DNA of 64,000 bases from Sporosarcina ureae (GCF_002109325.1 NZ_CP015348.1:275501-339500); one strand, 5' to 3'; shown: positions 42,896 through 51,559, counted from the stretch's first letter. Program-made: numbers and translations. Notes: generated by a model not told the origin, from the sequence alone.

Positions 42896-43351
42896 TCACT
42901 CCTCAATAAAGTACGGACTCAAGTATGCGATTCCTAGACTAACGCCGAGCGCTACTGAAAAAGCAGTTAATACGTTGAGATTATCTTTAAAAATAATATT
43001 ACTTAGTATACAAAGAACAAAAAGAATCAAAAAGTATTTCAAAAATTTAGTATGACGTTTTCTCAAATTCTTGACTCCCCATTCACCTTGTCTAGCGTTA
43101 TTAAAATATTCTTCCGTTCGTAGAAGGTATGACCCAACTTTATATCGGTCCTCTGGTGTGTTTTCTGTAATCACCTTGAATTCTTCTATCGCAGCAAGCC
43201 TAAAAGCTAATGCATACGCTATTTTATAATCACACGTGTCATAGCCATCATACAATCTGGCATACATTTCATTTGCTATTGAATCGGCCCAAACATCCGC
43301 TTCGAACAAGCTATCAAATATAATATCCTCAGTTTTCCACCTATCCGTCAT
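42896..43351 (-). CDS. Hypothetical protein with two C-terminal membrane helices
   Basis: 151 residues. Acidic, aromatic-rich helical N-terminal 100 residues (WADSIANEMYARLYDGYDTC, ALAFRLAAIEEFKVI) then helices FLKYFLILFVLCILSNIIF and LTAFSVALGVSLGIAYLSPY. No family recognised. ATG with AGGAGG upstream. Divergent from the Fur-box gene. Confidence 0.7.
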   Translation of the reverse strand: MTDRWKTEDIIFDSLFEADVWADSIANEMYARLYDGYDTCDYKIAYALAFRLAAIEEFKVITENTPEDRYKVGSYLLRTEEYFNNARQGEWGVKNLRKRHTKFLKYFLILFVLCILSNIIFKDNLNVLTAFSVALGVSLGIAYLSPYFIEE

Positions 43352-43423
43352 CTTTTAACCTCCTATTATTGAGTTCGATTCATTAGAAATTTTTAAAAGC
43401 TACTATCCCTTTTCCTTCCACTT

Positions 43424-43442
43424 GAAAATGATAGTCATTATC
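43424..43442. promoter_or_regulatory. Fur box
   Basis: GAAAATGATAGTCATTATC matches the 19-bp consensus GATAATGATAATCATTATC at 17 positions. A TATACT that could be a -10 stands 13 bp downstream. It precedes the siderophore-binding lipoprotein gene by 190 bp. Confidence 0.8.
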
Positions 43443-43632
43443 ACTTGTTTATTGTATACTAAAAACAATCTTCCTCTACTTGATTTCTTGTAGGGATCAG
43501 CTTTATTATACAAAGAAAGGACGAGTTAATAAAACATATATACATACTTTGCAACATGCAAATGGTTTTCTATCCGTATTTCCATGTAAGGTAGAGTCAT
43601 TCGTAAATTCATCAAAAGTGAGGTTAATTATC

Positions 43633-44603
43633 GTGAAAAAATGGTCATTATTTGTATTCATATTTGCCTGTATGCTTGTGATCTCCGCATGCGGATCGAA
43701 AGAAACGGATACACAAACAGACAAATCGTCTAGCACTACTCAAGAAGGCACGGAATCGACTGAAATCAAGATTAAGCATGAACTTGATGATCAAGAAGTA
43801 GTTTTGAATAAAGTTCCAGAAAAGTTGTAGTATTGGATTTTGGTGTTTTAGATACTTTGGATTCATTAGGCATTGAAGTTGCAGGTGTTCCACAAAATGC
43901 GGTACCTGAGTATCTAAAAAAATACGCTGGATCTGAGTATACGAATGTCGGAAGTTTAGTGGAACCGGATTTTGAAGCAATTGATGGAATGAAACCAGAC
44001 CTTATTATAATCGGAGATCGTCAAGCTGAAATGTATGACGAATTCAAAAGTATTGCCCCAACTGTTTATATGAGTGTCGACTTCACGAACTATATCGATT
44101 CCTTTACAAATAATATGGAAACGATTGCGAGTATATTTAATGAAAAAGAACAAATCGACATAGAACTAGCTGAAATAAAAGAAAAAGTCGAGGCTGTTCA
44201 AGAGAAAACGATAGATCTAGATGCGAAAACGTTAATTGTCATGGTCAATGAAGGTAAAATAAGTGCCTACGGGCCGGGTTCTCGTTACGGTGGATTCATC
44301 CATGATGTCGCTGGATATAAACCGGTAGATGAAAACATTGAAAAAGCGAAATTTGGTCAATCCATTAACTTTGAATATATAACGGACAAAAATCCAGACA
44401 TTATCTTTGTGGTTGACCGTAGTGCAGTGCTAAATACCGCGCATGATAGCACGAAGGAAATATTTGAAAATGAGCTTGTGAAAAGAACAACTGCGTACAA
44501 GAATGACCATATTATTTATCTGGACACAGAAGCATGGTTTTATGGCGGCGGATTGCAATCATCGAAAGTGATGGTTGAAGATACAAGTGCGTATTGGAAT
44601 TAA
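43633..44603 (+). pseudogene. Siderophore-binding lipoprotein (YclQ/FeuA-like), frameshifted
   Basis: GTG start after GAGG; lipobox LVISACG; then a FhuD/TroA-type binding protein of about 323 residues (EYLKKYAGSEYTNVGSLVEP, PDLIIIGDRQAEMYDEF, NPDIIFVVDRSAVL, DHIIYLDTEAWFYGGG). One base is missing near 43823: VPEK should continue VVLDFGVLDTLDSLGIEV, but the current frame reads KL and stop. Restoring one G rejoins the frames. It would deliver ferric siderophore to an ABC permease, none of which is encoded nearby. Fur box upstream. Confidence 0.88.
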
Positions 44604-44636
44604 CAAGATTCACATCTTGTTGTTTATAGCCTAAAG

Positions 44637-44690
44637 AAAAACTATCTAAAGCTGTCGGAGTCTCTCCGTTTGCATTAGATGGTTTTTTTC
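44637..44690 (+). terminator. Terminator of siderophore-binding gene
   Basis: AACTATCTAA / TTAGATGGTT outer stem, CGGAG / CTCCG inner stem, followed by TTTTTTT. Confidence 0.75.
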
Positions 44691-44738
44691 TGTGTAATCA
44701 AGTGAATAGCGCTTGCCCTTGGCGCTATACTCATCTCA

Positions 44739-45041
44739 CTACTCCCCTATGTACGTCTCTTGGCTACTTAACTTCACTATAAATGGATACAGAATCAGAA
44801 CCAAAATAAATAAAATAGGAAATAAGCTGAATATTATAGTCCCCGGAATGTCAAAAAACAATTGAATAACTAATGGCAATAAAACAATCAAAGTTAATAT
44901 ACCCATTTTCCCCTTAGATTTTTGCGTTTGATACTGTGTTTTATCGCAGTGAGGGCAAGTCATGGTAGGGTTCAATGTGGAAGTCTTTTTTATTGTTTGT
45001 ATCCAACTCCATTTATTATGACAAATTTGGCATGTTGGCAT
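44739..45041 (-). CDS. Zinc-ribbon membrane protein (CXXC-20-CXXC type)
   Basis: 100 residues. MPTCQICHNKWSW then TCPHCDKTQY: two CxxC pairs about 21 residues apart, the pattern of the CXXC-20-CXXC family in Bacillales. Two hydrophobic helices follow (GILTLIVLLPLVIQLFF, FSLFPILFILVLILYPFIV). Function unknown. ATG 45041 is 7 nt after AGGAG. Confidence 0.75.
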   Translation of the reverse strand: MPTCQICHNKWSWIQTIKKTSTLNPTMTCPHCDKTQYQTQKSKGKMGILTLIVLLPLVIQLFFDIPGTIIFSLFPILFILVLILYPFIVKLSSQETYIGE

Positions 45042-45107
45042 ATAAATCACTCCTATATCTCTTTTGTCTGGCCTTTTAACGGCATGGAATATCTAAAGCC
45101 ATACCCA

Positions 45108-45335
45108 CTACCCCCGTGCTGAATTCCTTTTTTTAATTAATAAATCCGAAACTACAAATGATATTATGGGAACTAATGGCAACAAAATTATCCAATTTCT
45201 GAAGCTGATATAAAGTAAGGGCGCAATAAAAGTAATTGTACCAAAAAATATAGTTAATCTGGACTTACTCTTTAGCCCGAGAAAAAGAAGAATAAGTGAT
45301 ATGAAAATCATTAATCCACCGAAAATATTTAACAC
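45108..45335 (-). CDS. Small three-helix membrane protein, unknown
   Basis: About 75 residues, hydrophobic throughout (VLNIFGGLMIFISLILLF, TIFFGTITFIAPLLYI, ILLPLVPIISFVVSDLL) with a basic tail. Start GTG 45335, 8 nt after GAAAGG; other GTGs overlap the site. Preceded by a copy of the cluster's leader repeat. Confidence 0.6.
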   Translation of the reverse strand: MLNIFGGLMIFISLILLFLGLKSKSRLTIFFGTITFIAPLLYISFRNWIILLPLVPIISFVVSDLLIKKRNSARG

Positions 45336-45382
45336 AACATTCACCCTTTCACTTGTTAATAACCTAGAGCGTCTGCAACAAT

Positions 45383-45430
45383 CTAGCTCGTTTAAAGCAC
45401 AACATGTCATGTTTCGTTATTGCCCCCTAT
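45383..45430 (-). repeat. Leader repeat copy D of the small-gene cluster
   Basis: Minus strand GGGGGCAATAACGAAACATG then TGTGCTTTAAACG: shares GGGGC-ATAAC-AACA-GA-TGTGC-T-AA with copy A at 45861-45910. Confidence 0.45.
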
Positions 45431-45440
45431 TCTTGAACTA

Positions 45441-45836
45441 TTAAGGGGCTACAAGCTCCACTTTTATTCTGTCTGGGTCTTCAAAATAAACAGCATAATA
45501 GTCCTTTCCACCAGCGAATGGATGCTTCTTTGTATAAAGTATAGAAATCCCCTTACTTTTCAATTTCTCTGTTATGTCATCGACGTGTTGACGTGAAGCA
45601 GCGTGAAATGCTAAATGATTTAATCCCACTCTAGATCTATGATAGGGGACGTCAAGGAAACGTTCTTCTGTTTGAACAAAAACTAGATAAGTATCATCTA
45701 ATTTCCAACTTTGTCCGCTTTTCCACTCTTGAAAGGAGCTGTATCCTAATTCCTCAAGAAACCAACCCCAAAAATTGATTGTTCTTTTCAAATCCGAAAC
45801 ATATATCTCAACGTGATGAAGTAATCCTTTCGACAA
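45441..45836 (-). CDS. VOC-family (glyoxalase/bleomycin resistance-like) protein
   Basis: 131 residues, one VOC domain. Metal-site pattern: His in LLHHVEIYVSDL, His in VGLNHLAFHA, Glu in DRIKVELVAP. KKHPFAGGKDYYAVYFEDPD is the family's last beta block. Substrate unknown. TTG start with AAAGGGG upstream. Confidence 0.82.
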   Translation of the reverse strand: MSKGLLHHVEIYVSDLKRTINFWGWFLEELGYSSFQEWKSGQSWKLDDTYLVFVQTEERFLDVPYHRSRVGLNHLAFHAASRQHVDDITEKLKSKGISILYTKKHPFAGGKDYYAVYFEDPDRIKVELVAP

Positions 45837-45860
45837 TAAATAACGCCCCTTTATTTATTC

Positions 45861-45910
45861 AATTGGTCCCATTTAGGCACAGTTCTTGTTCTGTTATCGC
45901 CCCGATTGTA
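45861..45910 (-). repeat. Leader repeat copy A
   Basis: Minus strand CGGGGCGATAACAGAACAAG then ACTGTGCCTAAATGGGACC, ending 25 nt before the VOC start codon. Confidence 0.55.
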
Positions 45911-45917
45911 GTAATCG

Positions 45918-46094
45918 CTATTTTTTCTTAATGGACTCTCGACTCATTAAATAATAAGCAGTGCCAGCTATAAATAACCCTGTACTAAGCCACATCGCTA
46001 TACCGTTCCATTCGGCATTAAACAATGTGATATTTGTTAGGTTCACAAAATATATGGCAATTAAAATAACGTATAATCCCATTATTTCTTTCAT
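45918..46094 (-). CDS. Small two-helix membrane protein, unknown
   Basis: 58 residues: LYVILIAIYFVNLTNITLF, loop NAEWNGI, AMWLSTGLFIAGTAYYLM, basic tail. ATG 46094 is 7 nt after GGGGG. Unknown function; one of several tiny membrane genes in line. Confidence 0.6.
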   Translation of the reverse strand: MKEIMGLYVILIAIYFVNLTNITLFNAEWNGIAMWLSTGLFIAGTAYYLMSRESIKKK

Positions 46095-46108
46095 TTTCAC
46101 ACCCCCAC

Positions 46109-46166
46109 AAAATGGTCTATTCCTGAAATAGGTGCAGATCTCTAATACAAGAATTGCGCCCTTTAG
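46109..46166 (-). repeat. Leader repeat copy B
   Basis: Minus strand GGGCGCAATTCTTGTATTAG then AGATCTGCACCTATTTC and AATAGACCATTTT, directly before the 46094 gene. Confidence 0.55.
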
Positions 46167-46423
46167 CGTAATAAGTAAATGTAAATTATAAATAGCAAAG
46201 AAATCGCTATGATAGATTTAATCCATAATATTTTTTTACCTATACCAGCTTTCCCTTCAAGATAATTTAAGTAAATCATTGTTAAAGGAAAACCTAACAA
46301 TGCAAATGAAGAATCCCCACCAACGGCTTCAACATATTTGATTAATCCTACTACAATGATGAGAAGTCCTAGTGTACCAATGGACATATTAAAATATAAA
46401 GTGCCCCTATCGTTTTCCTCCAA
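46163..46423 (-). CDS. Small three-helix membrane protein, unknown
   Basis: 86 residues with helices near MSIGTLGLLIIVVGLIKYV, FALLGFPLTMIYLNYL and SIIAISLLFIIYIYLL. TTG 46423 after GGGAGGAG; upstream ATG at 46468 lacks a site. Confidence 0.58.
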   Translation of the reverse strand: MEENDRGTLYFNMSIGTLGLLIIVVGLIKYVEAVGGDSSFALLGFPLTMIYLNYLEGKAGIGKKILWIKSIIAISLLFIIYIYLLR

Positions 46424-46492
46424 TTTTTCTCCTCCCAGTTGTATATATCTATATTTACTTATTCTCACTTCTAAAAACTAATCGTTGTTAAA

Positions 46493-46552
46493 CTAAATGG
46501 TCCGATTGCTTAAGAGGTGTAAGTCTTTGATCGAGAGTTGCCCCGATCGAAG
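46493..46552 (-). repeat. Leader repeat copy C
   Basis: Minus strand CGGGGCAACTCTCGATCAAA then GACTTACACCTCTTAAG and AATCGGACCATTT, before the 46423 gene. Confidence 0.55.
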
Positions 46553-46572
46553 AAAAAACTGTTTTATTCCAT

Positions 46573-46719
46573 TTATGCATTTCGTCTAGAAACTAGATAT
46601 ATGAAAATTGTTATGAGAACAAAGTTTTGCATAGCTGACACTCTAATCCCAATAAAGGTCTCTTCACTGTTTGCGACAGAGACGTAATTATATCCATTAC
46701 TTGAATAACAAACCGTCAT
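46573..46719 (-). CDS. Small one-helix protein, translationally coupled
   Basis: 48 residues: a polar start (MTVCYSSNGYNYVSVANSEE) and a C-terminal helix FVLITIFIYLVSRRNA. The ATG overlaps the TGA of the upstream gene (ATGA), the main support. No separate ribosome binding site. Could be a remnant of a longer membrane protein. Confidence 0.42.
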   Translation of the reverse strand: MTVCYSSNGYNYVSVANSEETFIGIRVSAMQNFVLITIFIYLVSRRNA

Positions 46720-46901
46720 TTAATAGCTTTCTTAAACTCTACTAGCCCTAAAATCAACATCGCTGTAGCTAAAGTATTTATTAGTAATATTAACCACCGA
46801 TTTATTTTTCCTTTGTACAAATCCTCGATCATCGGATCTGTTTGCTTGGCAATGTTCGCCCAGTTGACGCCTTTATTTATGGAACTACCAAAGTGGTTCA
46901 T
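46716..46901 (-). CDS. Small one-helix membrane protein
   Basis: 61 residues: polar N-terminus with NWANIAKQTDPMIEDLY, then helix WLILLINTLATAMLILGLVE. The ATG lies inside the 3' end of the zinc-ribbon gene (17-nt overlap), suggesting coupling. Only AGTGGAAA as a weak site. Confidence 0.52.
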   Translation of the reverse strand: MNHFGSSINKGVNWANIAKQTDPMIEDLYKGKINRWLILLINTLATAMLILGLVEFKKAIK

Positions 46902-47103
46902 CTTTTCCACTTAATTTGATTTTCGAAATTAAAAACGGAACAAATAGTAGACTTAACCATCCCAAAGTTAATAATTTCTGCGATTCAGCTGAGATGTATT
47001 GTCTGTCACCACAATTGGGGCAGTCTTTTCCCTTCTTTAAAAATCCAAGTGCGATTATGTCTAATACATTCCACTTGTTGTTACAGTTAGTGCAACGTGG
47101 CAT
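46885..47103 (-). CDS. Zinc-ribbon membrane protein (CXXC-20-CXXC type)
   Basis: 72 residues. MPRCTNCNNKWNVLD then KDCPNCGDRQYI: CxxC pairs exactly 20 residues apart; one C-terminal helix LTLGWLSLLFVPFLISKI. Same family as 44739-45041, so the cluster is bounded by two paralogues. ATG with GGAGGGGA upstream. Confidence 0.75.
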   Translation of the reverse strand: MPRCTNCNNKWNVLDIIALGFLKKGKDCPNCGDRQYISAESQKLLTLGWLSLLFVPFLISKIKLSGKDEPLW

Positions 47104-47290
47104 GACGATCCCCTCCTATCCTTCTTTAACCAACACCCATGTTCTTAATGAAAAACTAACTTCCAGTAAGAACATGGACCACTCTAGTATTCTTACGTTT
47201 ATATAGTAGAGTAGGTTTCACTTTTTTGACGGTTTCGAATTCATAGAACTATGTCCCGGCCTTCTTCCTATTGTTACTGCTCTATCTATT

Positions 47291-47324
47291 TAAAAAAGAA
47301 AACACCGCAATATGCGATGCTTTC
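47291..47324 (-). terminator. Terminator of the B12-riboswitch operon
   Basis: CATCGCA / TGCGGTG stem with 3-nt loop followed on the minus strand by TTTTCTTTTTT, just past the transglutaminase-like gene. Confidence 0.65.
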
Positions 47325-47337
47325 TTCTACTTCCTAT

Positions 47338-49557
47338 TTATTGATGATGCAAAACAAATCGCAATTTCTTCAACCCTTTTTTCGATCTCTTCACCGCCAC
47401 ATAAACTTGCGCAAATAACTTCTCTACCTTTGCGCGTTCTTCATTGGTCACACTATGCGGACTATATTTGGCTTTTTGATAAATTTTCAAACTGTCTTCT
47501 GTGTCTTGTCTTAGTTGCGGATCAATTCCCCCAACTGCGTCAGGTATTGTTTTAAATGAAGGTAGTTTCGCAACAACTTGTTCTTTTTCTAACATTTGCA
47601 CCATTAGCTGGACATGGTTCACAACAGCTACTCGATGATCTTTCACTTGGAGTTTGTGCTGACGTTTTCTCTTTCTTAAGACGTACCATACAAACAGGAT
47701 GAATAGAATCACAACGATGATCATATTCAACCAGAACCACAACACCGTGTTTGGATTCACTTGCTTTGCATCTTCTGGTTTGTCCTGATCTTGCTGCACT
47801 TCCGTCGTATCATTCGGTTCAGGTTCAGCTGCACCTCCGCCAGTGACATCCGGTGAATCAGCGCCCGAAGCTGGATAGTCTTTTTTATTGATTTCTGGCA
47901 TTTTCTCAGCATACCCCGGTGTCACTTCAATCGGCACCCAGCCGACCATATCGACGTAGATTTCTGTCCACGCATGAGCGTTTTTCTCGCTGATGTTGAT
48001 TTCACTGAATGACTGAAGATCTTTCACGTCATCCAGCCCAACGATATAGCCTTCCGCATAACGCGCAGGTGTGCCGAGCATTCTGAATGCTAATGTCGCG
48101 ACCGTCGCATAGTGAACGGAGTAGCCTTCTTTTGACTCTTCCAATATGCCCGTCACAAAATCCTGATCTTGTATCGGTTCGGCATGTTCGTTATAACTCA
48201 TCGACTGTGCTAAGAAACGTTCCACTTCTTGAATCGTTTGTTCATATGGTAAACGTCTTTCTAAATCGAGTACGTTCTCGTCTAAATGGTTACGCAACAC
48301 ATTCAAGCTATCTTGCGGCACAGTAAGATATTCATTGTAGACATATTGATTGTAATGACTTTCACGACGTAAATAGTCAGTGTTTTTTGTTGCATATAAC
48401 GCATTAGCGATTTGTGGATAATCGGTGTAGGGCGTTAACATATAGTTCATTTCTACTGTGCGTCTGCCGAAGATCCCTGTCGCATGCAGCGCGTCTGCTT
48501 GTTTCGTACGGATGAGGTTTGTATCGATCCCTGCCAATTCATACGGTGCATACATATATCGACTTGATGCACCGACATTTTGAATGATGAGTTTCGCTTC
48601 TTCGTACTTCTCTGGCAAACTACTTTTTGCAGCCAAGCTCAACTGTTTCGCTCCGGTGAAATCTTCTTTCTCTAGCGCTTCAAGCAACGACTTCTCTTTC
48701 CTATATGCGTCGCCCTCGATTTCCTTCCAGCCGACCGGTGTGTAAGTCGAACCGACGAATCCTTTCAAATACAGTGGACTCGGATTTTCCATCACGACTT
48801 TTAACACGGTATGGTCGTCCGGTGTAAACGTGGAAAGCCGATTGAAGTTGCCGCCTGTCAGCACAGGTGCCCCGCCTTTAAAATAGCGTACTTTCTCCCC
48901 TTGATAACGTACAGTGTCTTCCCATTTTGAACTGCTCGTAAATTCTCCATTCCCATTCTGATTGATTGCCGTATAAGCAAACATCAGCACGACCAATGAA
49001 ATAGGTAAGATCGCCATCCGTTTCCACCAACGCAATGAAAGTTGGTTCATATACAGCAGTGTCAAAATCAACACTGCGAAAAACAAAATGTCCAGGATCA
49101 ATGATGGAGACGTGCTTAAAAGTACTTGAATCGACCAAATCACAAGTGCAAGCGTCACGACGATCCAACGTTTTTGATTGACAATGGCGTAATAAATGGC
49201 ACTACCGCCCAATAAAGCGATTTGACCGAGGATCATACCGTTCAGCCAGGAGTCTGTTTCATTTACAGACAGTACATCCATATAGATATGATTGTATTCT
49301 GCAAGTGTAACGAACAACGCGTTGATCGTCCGCTTCACGTCATCCACGTACTTCGATAGGAAGATTAAACTGAAGACGACACTTGCGATTAATACGGCGT
49401 CGCCACCACGTTGTGTCCACTGAATGCGCGCGACCATCCACAGCAACACGAGCACCAGTGCAGGTCCGATATGAATTTCTGGAAACAACATCGCACGGAT
49501 CACAAGGAAGGCCGCCACTAGCACACTATACGCTACTACTCCATTGAGCCATTTCAT
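47338..49557 (-). CDS. Transglutaminase-like membrane protein (TgpA/YebA-like) lacking the catalytic Cys
   Basis: 739 residues. Six N-terminal membrane helices (about 5-200), an extracellular linker, a transglutaminase-like domain (about 440-560), a Gly/Glu-rich linker, one more helix (TVLWFWLNMIIVVILFILFV) and a DUF4129-like tail. His and Asp of the core are present (NAHAWTEIYVDMVGWVPIEV), but the usual GYC is GYSVHYATVATLAF with Ser480 (TCC, one change from TGC). Hence possibly a pseudoenzyme. Its ATG overlaps the DUF58 stop by 4 nt; in such triads MoxR and DUF58 act with it in envelope assembly. Confidence 0.85.
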   Translation of the reverse strand: MKWLNGVVAYSVLVAAFLVIRAMLFPEIHIGPALVLVLLWMVARIQWTQRGGDAVLIASVVFSLIFLSKYVDDVKRTINALFVTLAEYNHIYMDVLSVNETDSWLNGMILGQIALLGGSAIYYAIVNQKRWIVVTLALVIWSIQVLLSTSPSLILDILFFAVLILTLLYMNQLSLRWWKRMAILPISLVVLMFAYTAINQNGNGEFTSSSKWEDTVRYQGEKVRYFKGGAPVLTGGNFNRLSTFTPDDHTVLKVVMENPSPLYLKGFVGSTYTPVGWKEIEGDAYRKEKSLLEALEKEDFTGAKQLSLAAKSSLPEKYEEAKLIIQNVGASSRYMYAPYELAGIDTNLIRTKQADALHATGIFGRRTVEMNYMLTPYTDYPQIANALYATKNTDYLRRESHYNQYVYNEYLTVPQDSLNVLRNHLDENVLDLERRLPYEQTIQEVERFLAQSMSYNEHAEPIQDQDFVTGILEESKEGYSVHYATVATLAFRMLGTPARYAEGYIVGLDDVKDLQSFSEINISEKNAHAWTEIYVDMVGWVPIEVTPGYAEKMPEINKKDYPASGADSPDVTGGGAAEPEPNDTTEVQQDQDKPEDAKQVNPNTVLWFWLNMIIVVILFILFVWYVLRKRKRQHKLQVKDHRVAVVNHVQLMVQMLEKEQVVAKLPSFKTIPDAVGGIDPQLRQDTEDSLKIYQKAKYSPHSVTNEERAKVEKLFAQVYVAVKRSKKGLKKLRFVLHHQ

Positions 49558-50600
49558 ACAGCGGATCCCTCCTTATTCTCCGAGATCACGATCGTTTGAT
49601 ATTCTGTGCTGCGCGCATTATTTGTTGTCAACACGATACAGTTTGGATACGTTCTTCTCAACGTTTTCCATTGTTCATCCGACATCGATAACGCGGATGC
49701 ACTTTTTGTTAGTACTTCTTTTATCGCCAGTGCGGCTTCGCGTTCATTTTTAATCGTCAACTGCTCACTTGTTGTGTGATCTACTAGAAGCTGGACTTCA
49801 TGATGGCCTGCGACATAGGAATACAACAACGCGGAAAACGTTTCGATGAATTCATTATAGAGTGCGACGCGATTTGTAAACGACGTGAAATCAACTGTCA
49901 TCATTACCGCATCCCCTATGAGCGTTTCATGCTGTTTGACGAATAGCTCATCCACTTTACTCGACAACTTCCAATGAATTTGTTTGACCGAGTCGCCTGG
50001 TTTATACACCGATACTTCCGCAAGCTCTTCGCCATCGATTTTCTTCATCGGAATCGCACCTGGCGTTTGCAGCACATGCTGATTCTGCTCGATGCGTTGA
50101 AGCTTCAAGAAATACGGATTCGGCATGATCAACATCGCGGACTGCGTATCGATCTTCTGCACTGAACGGAAGAACGCGAAACCGTCTTTGATGGTCAACT
50201 GTTTCATTCTTATCGTCACTTGCCCCATATATTTTTGCGGCAGAATGAATGCAAATTCTTCAGCACTCTTCGCGGGGATGGATAAGATGTGCTCGTGAGT
50301 TTCTTGTCTGCCTGTGAATACGTGCTCGATGACGAGTTGGATATGTAGTTGTGTGACGGGTAATCGACTCGTGTTTTCTACGCGTAGTTGATAGCCCATC
50401 TGATCATTCTTATATAGTTCATTCGTTGCTATGATCTCGCAATGTAATTTTCCTTTTACGAGGTAAACACTTAACACGAGCCACAGCCAAACAATGAATG
50501 ATCCGACTGCGAACAGTAGCGCGAAATGCGTCGTCGTAAAGATGAAAAATGCGAGCGTGAACAGCAGCCAGACGACGCTGATCAGTAATGTAAACAGCAT
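49554..50600 (-). CDS. DUF58 protein (YeaD2-like)
   Basis: 348 residues. Two N-terminal helices (LLISVVWLLFTLAFFIFT, LLFAVGSFIVWLWLVLSVYL), a beta domain, then the DUF58 block VSVYKPGDSVKQIHWKLSS, and a von Willebrand A-like end (AVMMTVDFTSF). Such proteins pair with MoxR ATPases. AAGGG precedes its ATG, 12 nt after the MoxR stop; coupled to the next gene by ATGA. Confidence 0.88.
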   Translation of the reverse strand: MLFTLLISVVWLLFTLAFFIFTTTHFALLFAVGSFIVWLWLVLSVYLVKGKLHCEIIATNELYKNDQMGYQLRVENTSRLPVTQLHIQLVIEHVFTGRQETHEHILSIPAKSAEEFAFILPQKYMGQVTIRMKQLTIKDGFAFFRSVQKIDTQSAMLIMPNPYFLKLQRIEQNQHVLQTPGAIPMKKIDGEELAEVSVYKPGDSVKQIHWKLSSKVDELFVKQHETLIGDAVMMTVDFTSFTNRVALYNEFIETFSALLYSYVAGHHEVQLLVDHTTSEQLTIKNEREAALAIKEVLTKSASALSMSDEQWKTLRRTYPNCIVLTTNNARSTEYQTIVISENKEGSAV

Positions 50601-50611
50601 ACGATCAGCCC

Positions 50612-51556
50612 TTAAAATGTCGCAAGCATTGCTTGGTCGGGCGTGGCAACACTTTGCAGTAGTTTTTCGAGTAGCGCATCTTGTTCTGCTTCAGCATCTG
50701 GTACGCTCGATAGGATGACGCGGTGTCGGCTCGTCGGTAACCACACGGCATGGACGTCTTCTGGAATGACGTAATCGCGGTCTTGCAGGAATGCATGTGC
50801 TTTCGCCATCTGACAGAGTGCGAGTGCGCCACGCGGGCTAATTCCTTGATGAATTGACGGATGGTTTCGCGTTTTCTCCGTAAGTGCCGTGACGTAACGC
50901 AAGATTTCTTCGTGAATGAAGAGGTCTTGTACTTGCTGTTGAAGCGCAAGTAATTCGTTTTTTGTGATGATCTGTTCCAGTGAAGATAGCGGATCGGTCT
51001 GCTGTCGATTTTTCAGCATCTCGACTTGATCTTCAAAATCAGGATATCCGACACTTAATTTTGTCATAAAACGGTCGATTTGCGCGCTAGGTAACGGCTG
51101 CGTTCCGATCGTGCCGTACGGATTTTGCGTTGCAATGACGTGAAACGGTGCGGGCAATGGATACGTCACACCATCGACTGTCACTTGTCTTTCCTGCATC
51201 GCTTCAAGCAATGCCGCTTGTGTTCTTGAAGACGTCCGGTTGATTTCATCGCCGAGCAATAAGTTACACATGACGGCACCTTCTTTAAAGACAAATTCGT
51301 TCTTTTCTTTATCGAACATCGTGAAACCGATGACGTCAGATGCCACGACGTCTGGTGTGAACTGGATACGGTTTGAATCAAGTCCGACGACCCGGCTGAA
51401 TGCTTTTGCGAGTGTCGTCTTCCCGACTCCCGGTAAATCTTCGAGCAGTACATGTCCTCCAGCTAGAAACGTCATCCATACTTTTTGGATGACGTCGTCT
51501 TTCCCGTTAATTACTTTTTTCATTTCATTGAGTACGTGTGTTGATTGATTGCTCAT
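50612..51556 (-). CDS. MoxR-family AAA ATPase
   Basis: 314 residues. Walker A EDLPGVGKTTLAKAF, Walker B LLGDEINRTSSRTQAALLEA, sensor-1 FHVIATQNPYGTIGTQPLP, sensor-2 region GISPRGALALCQMAKAHA. Cytosolic chaperone-like AAA+ that works with vWA/DUF58 proteins. ATG with GGAGGAAC upstream; 4 nt after the stop of the fused EcfA gene, so almost certainly co-transcribed with the ECF transporter. Confidence 0.93.
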   Translation of the reverse strand: MSNQSTHVLNEMKKVINGKDDVIQKVWMTFLAGGHVLLEDLPGVGKTTLAKAFSRVVGLDSNRIQFTPDVVASDVIGFTMFDKEKNEFVFKEGAVMCNLLLGDEINRTSSRTQAALLEAMQERQVTVDGVTYPLPAPFHVIATQNPYGTIGTQPLPSAQIDRFMTKLSVGYPDFEDQVEMLKNRQQTDPLSSLEQIITKNELLALQQQVQDLFIHEEILRYVTALTEKTRNHPSIHQGISPRGALALCQMAKAHAFLQDRDYVIPEDVHAVWLPTSRHRVILSSVPDAEAEQDALLEKLLQSVATPDQAMLATF

Positions 51557-51559
51557 TCG

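Noticed and set aside
42870-42900. CGTACAGATGC motif resembling the ECF promoter downstream box
   Set aside because: No TGAAAC at 16-nt distance, and on the minus strand it reads away from any start codon, so it is not called as a promoter.
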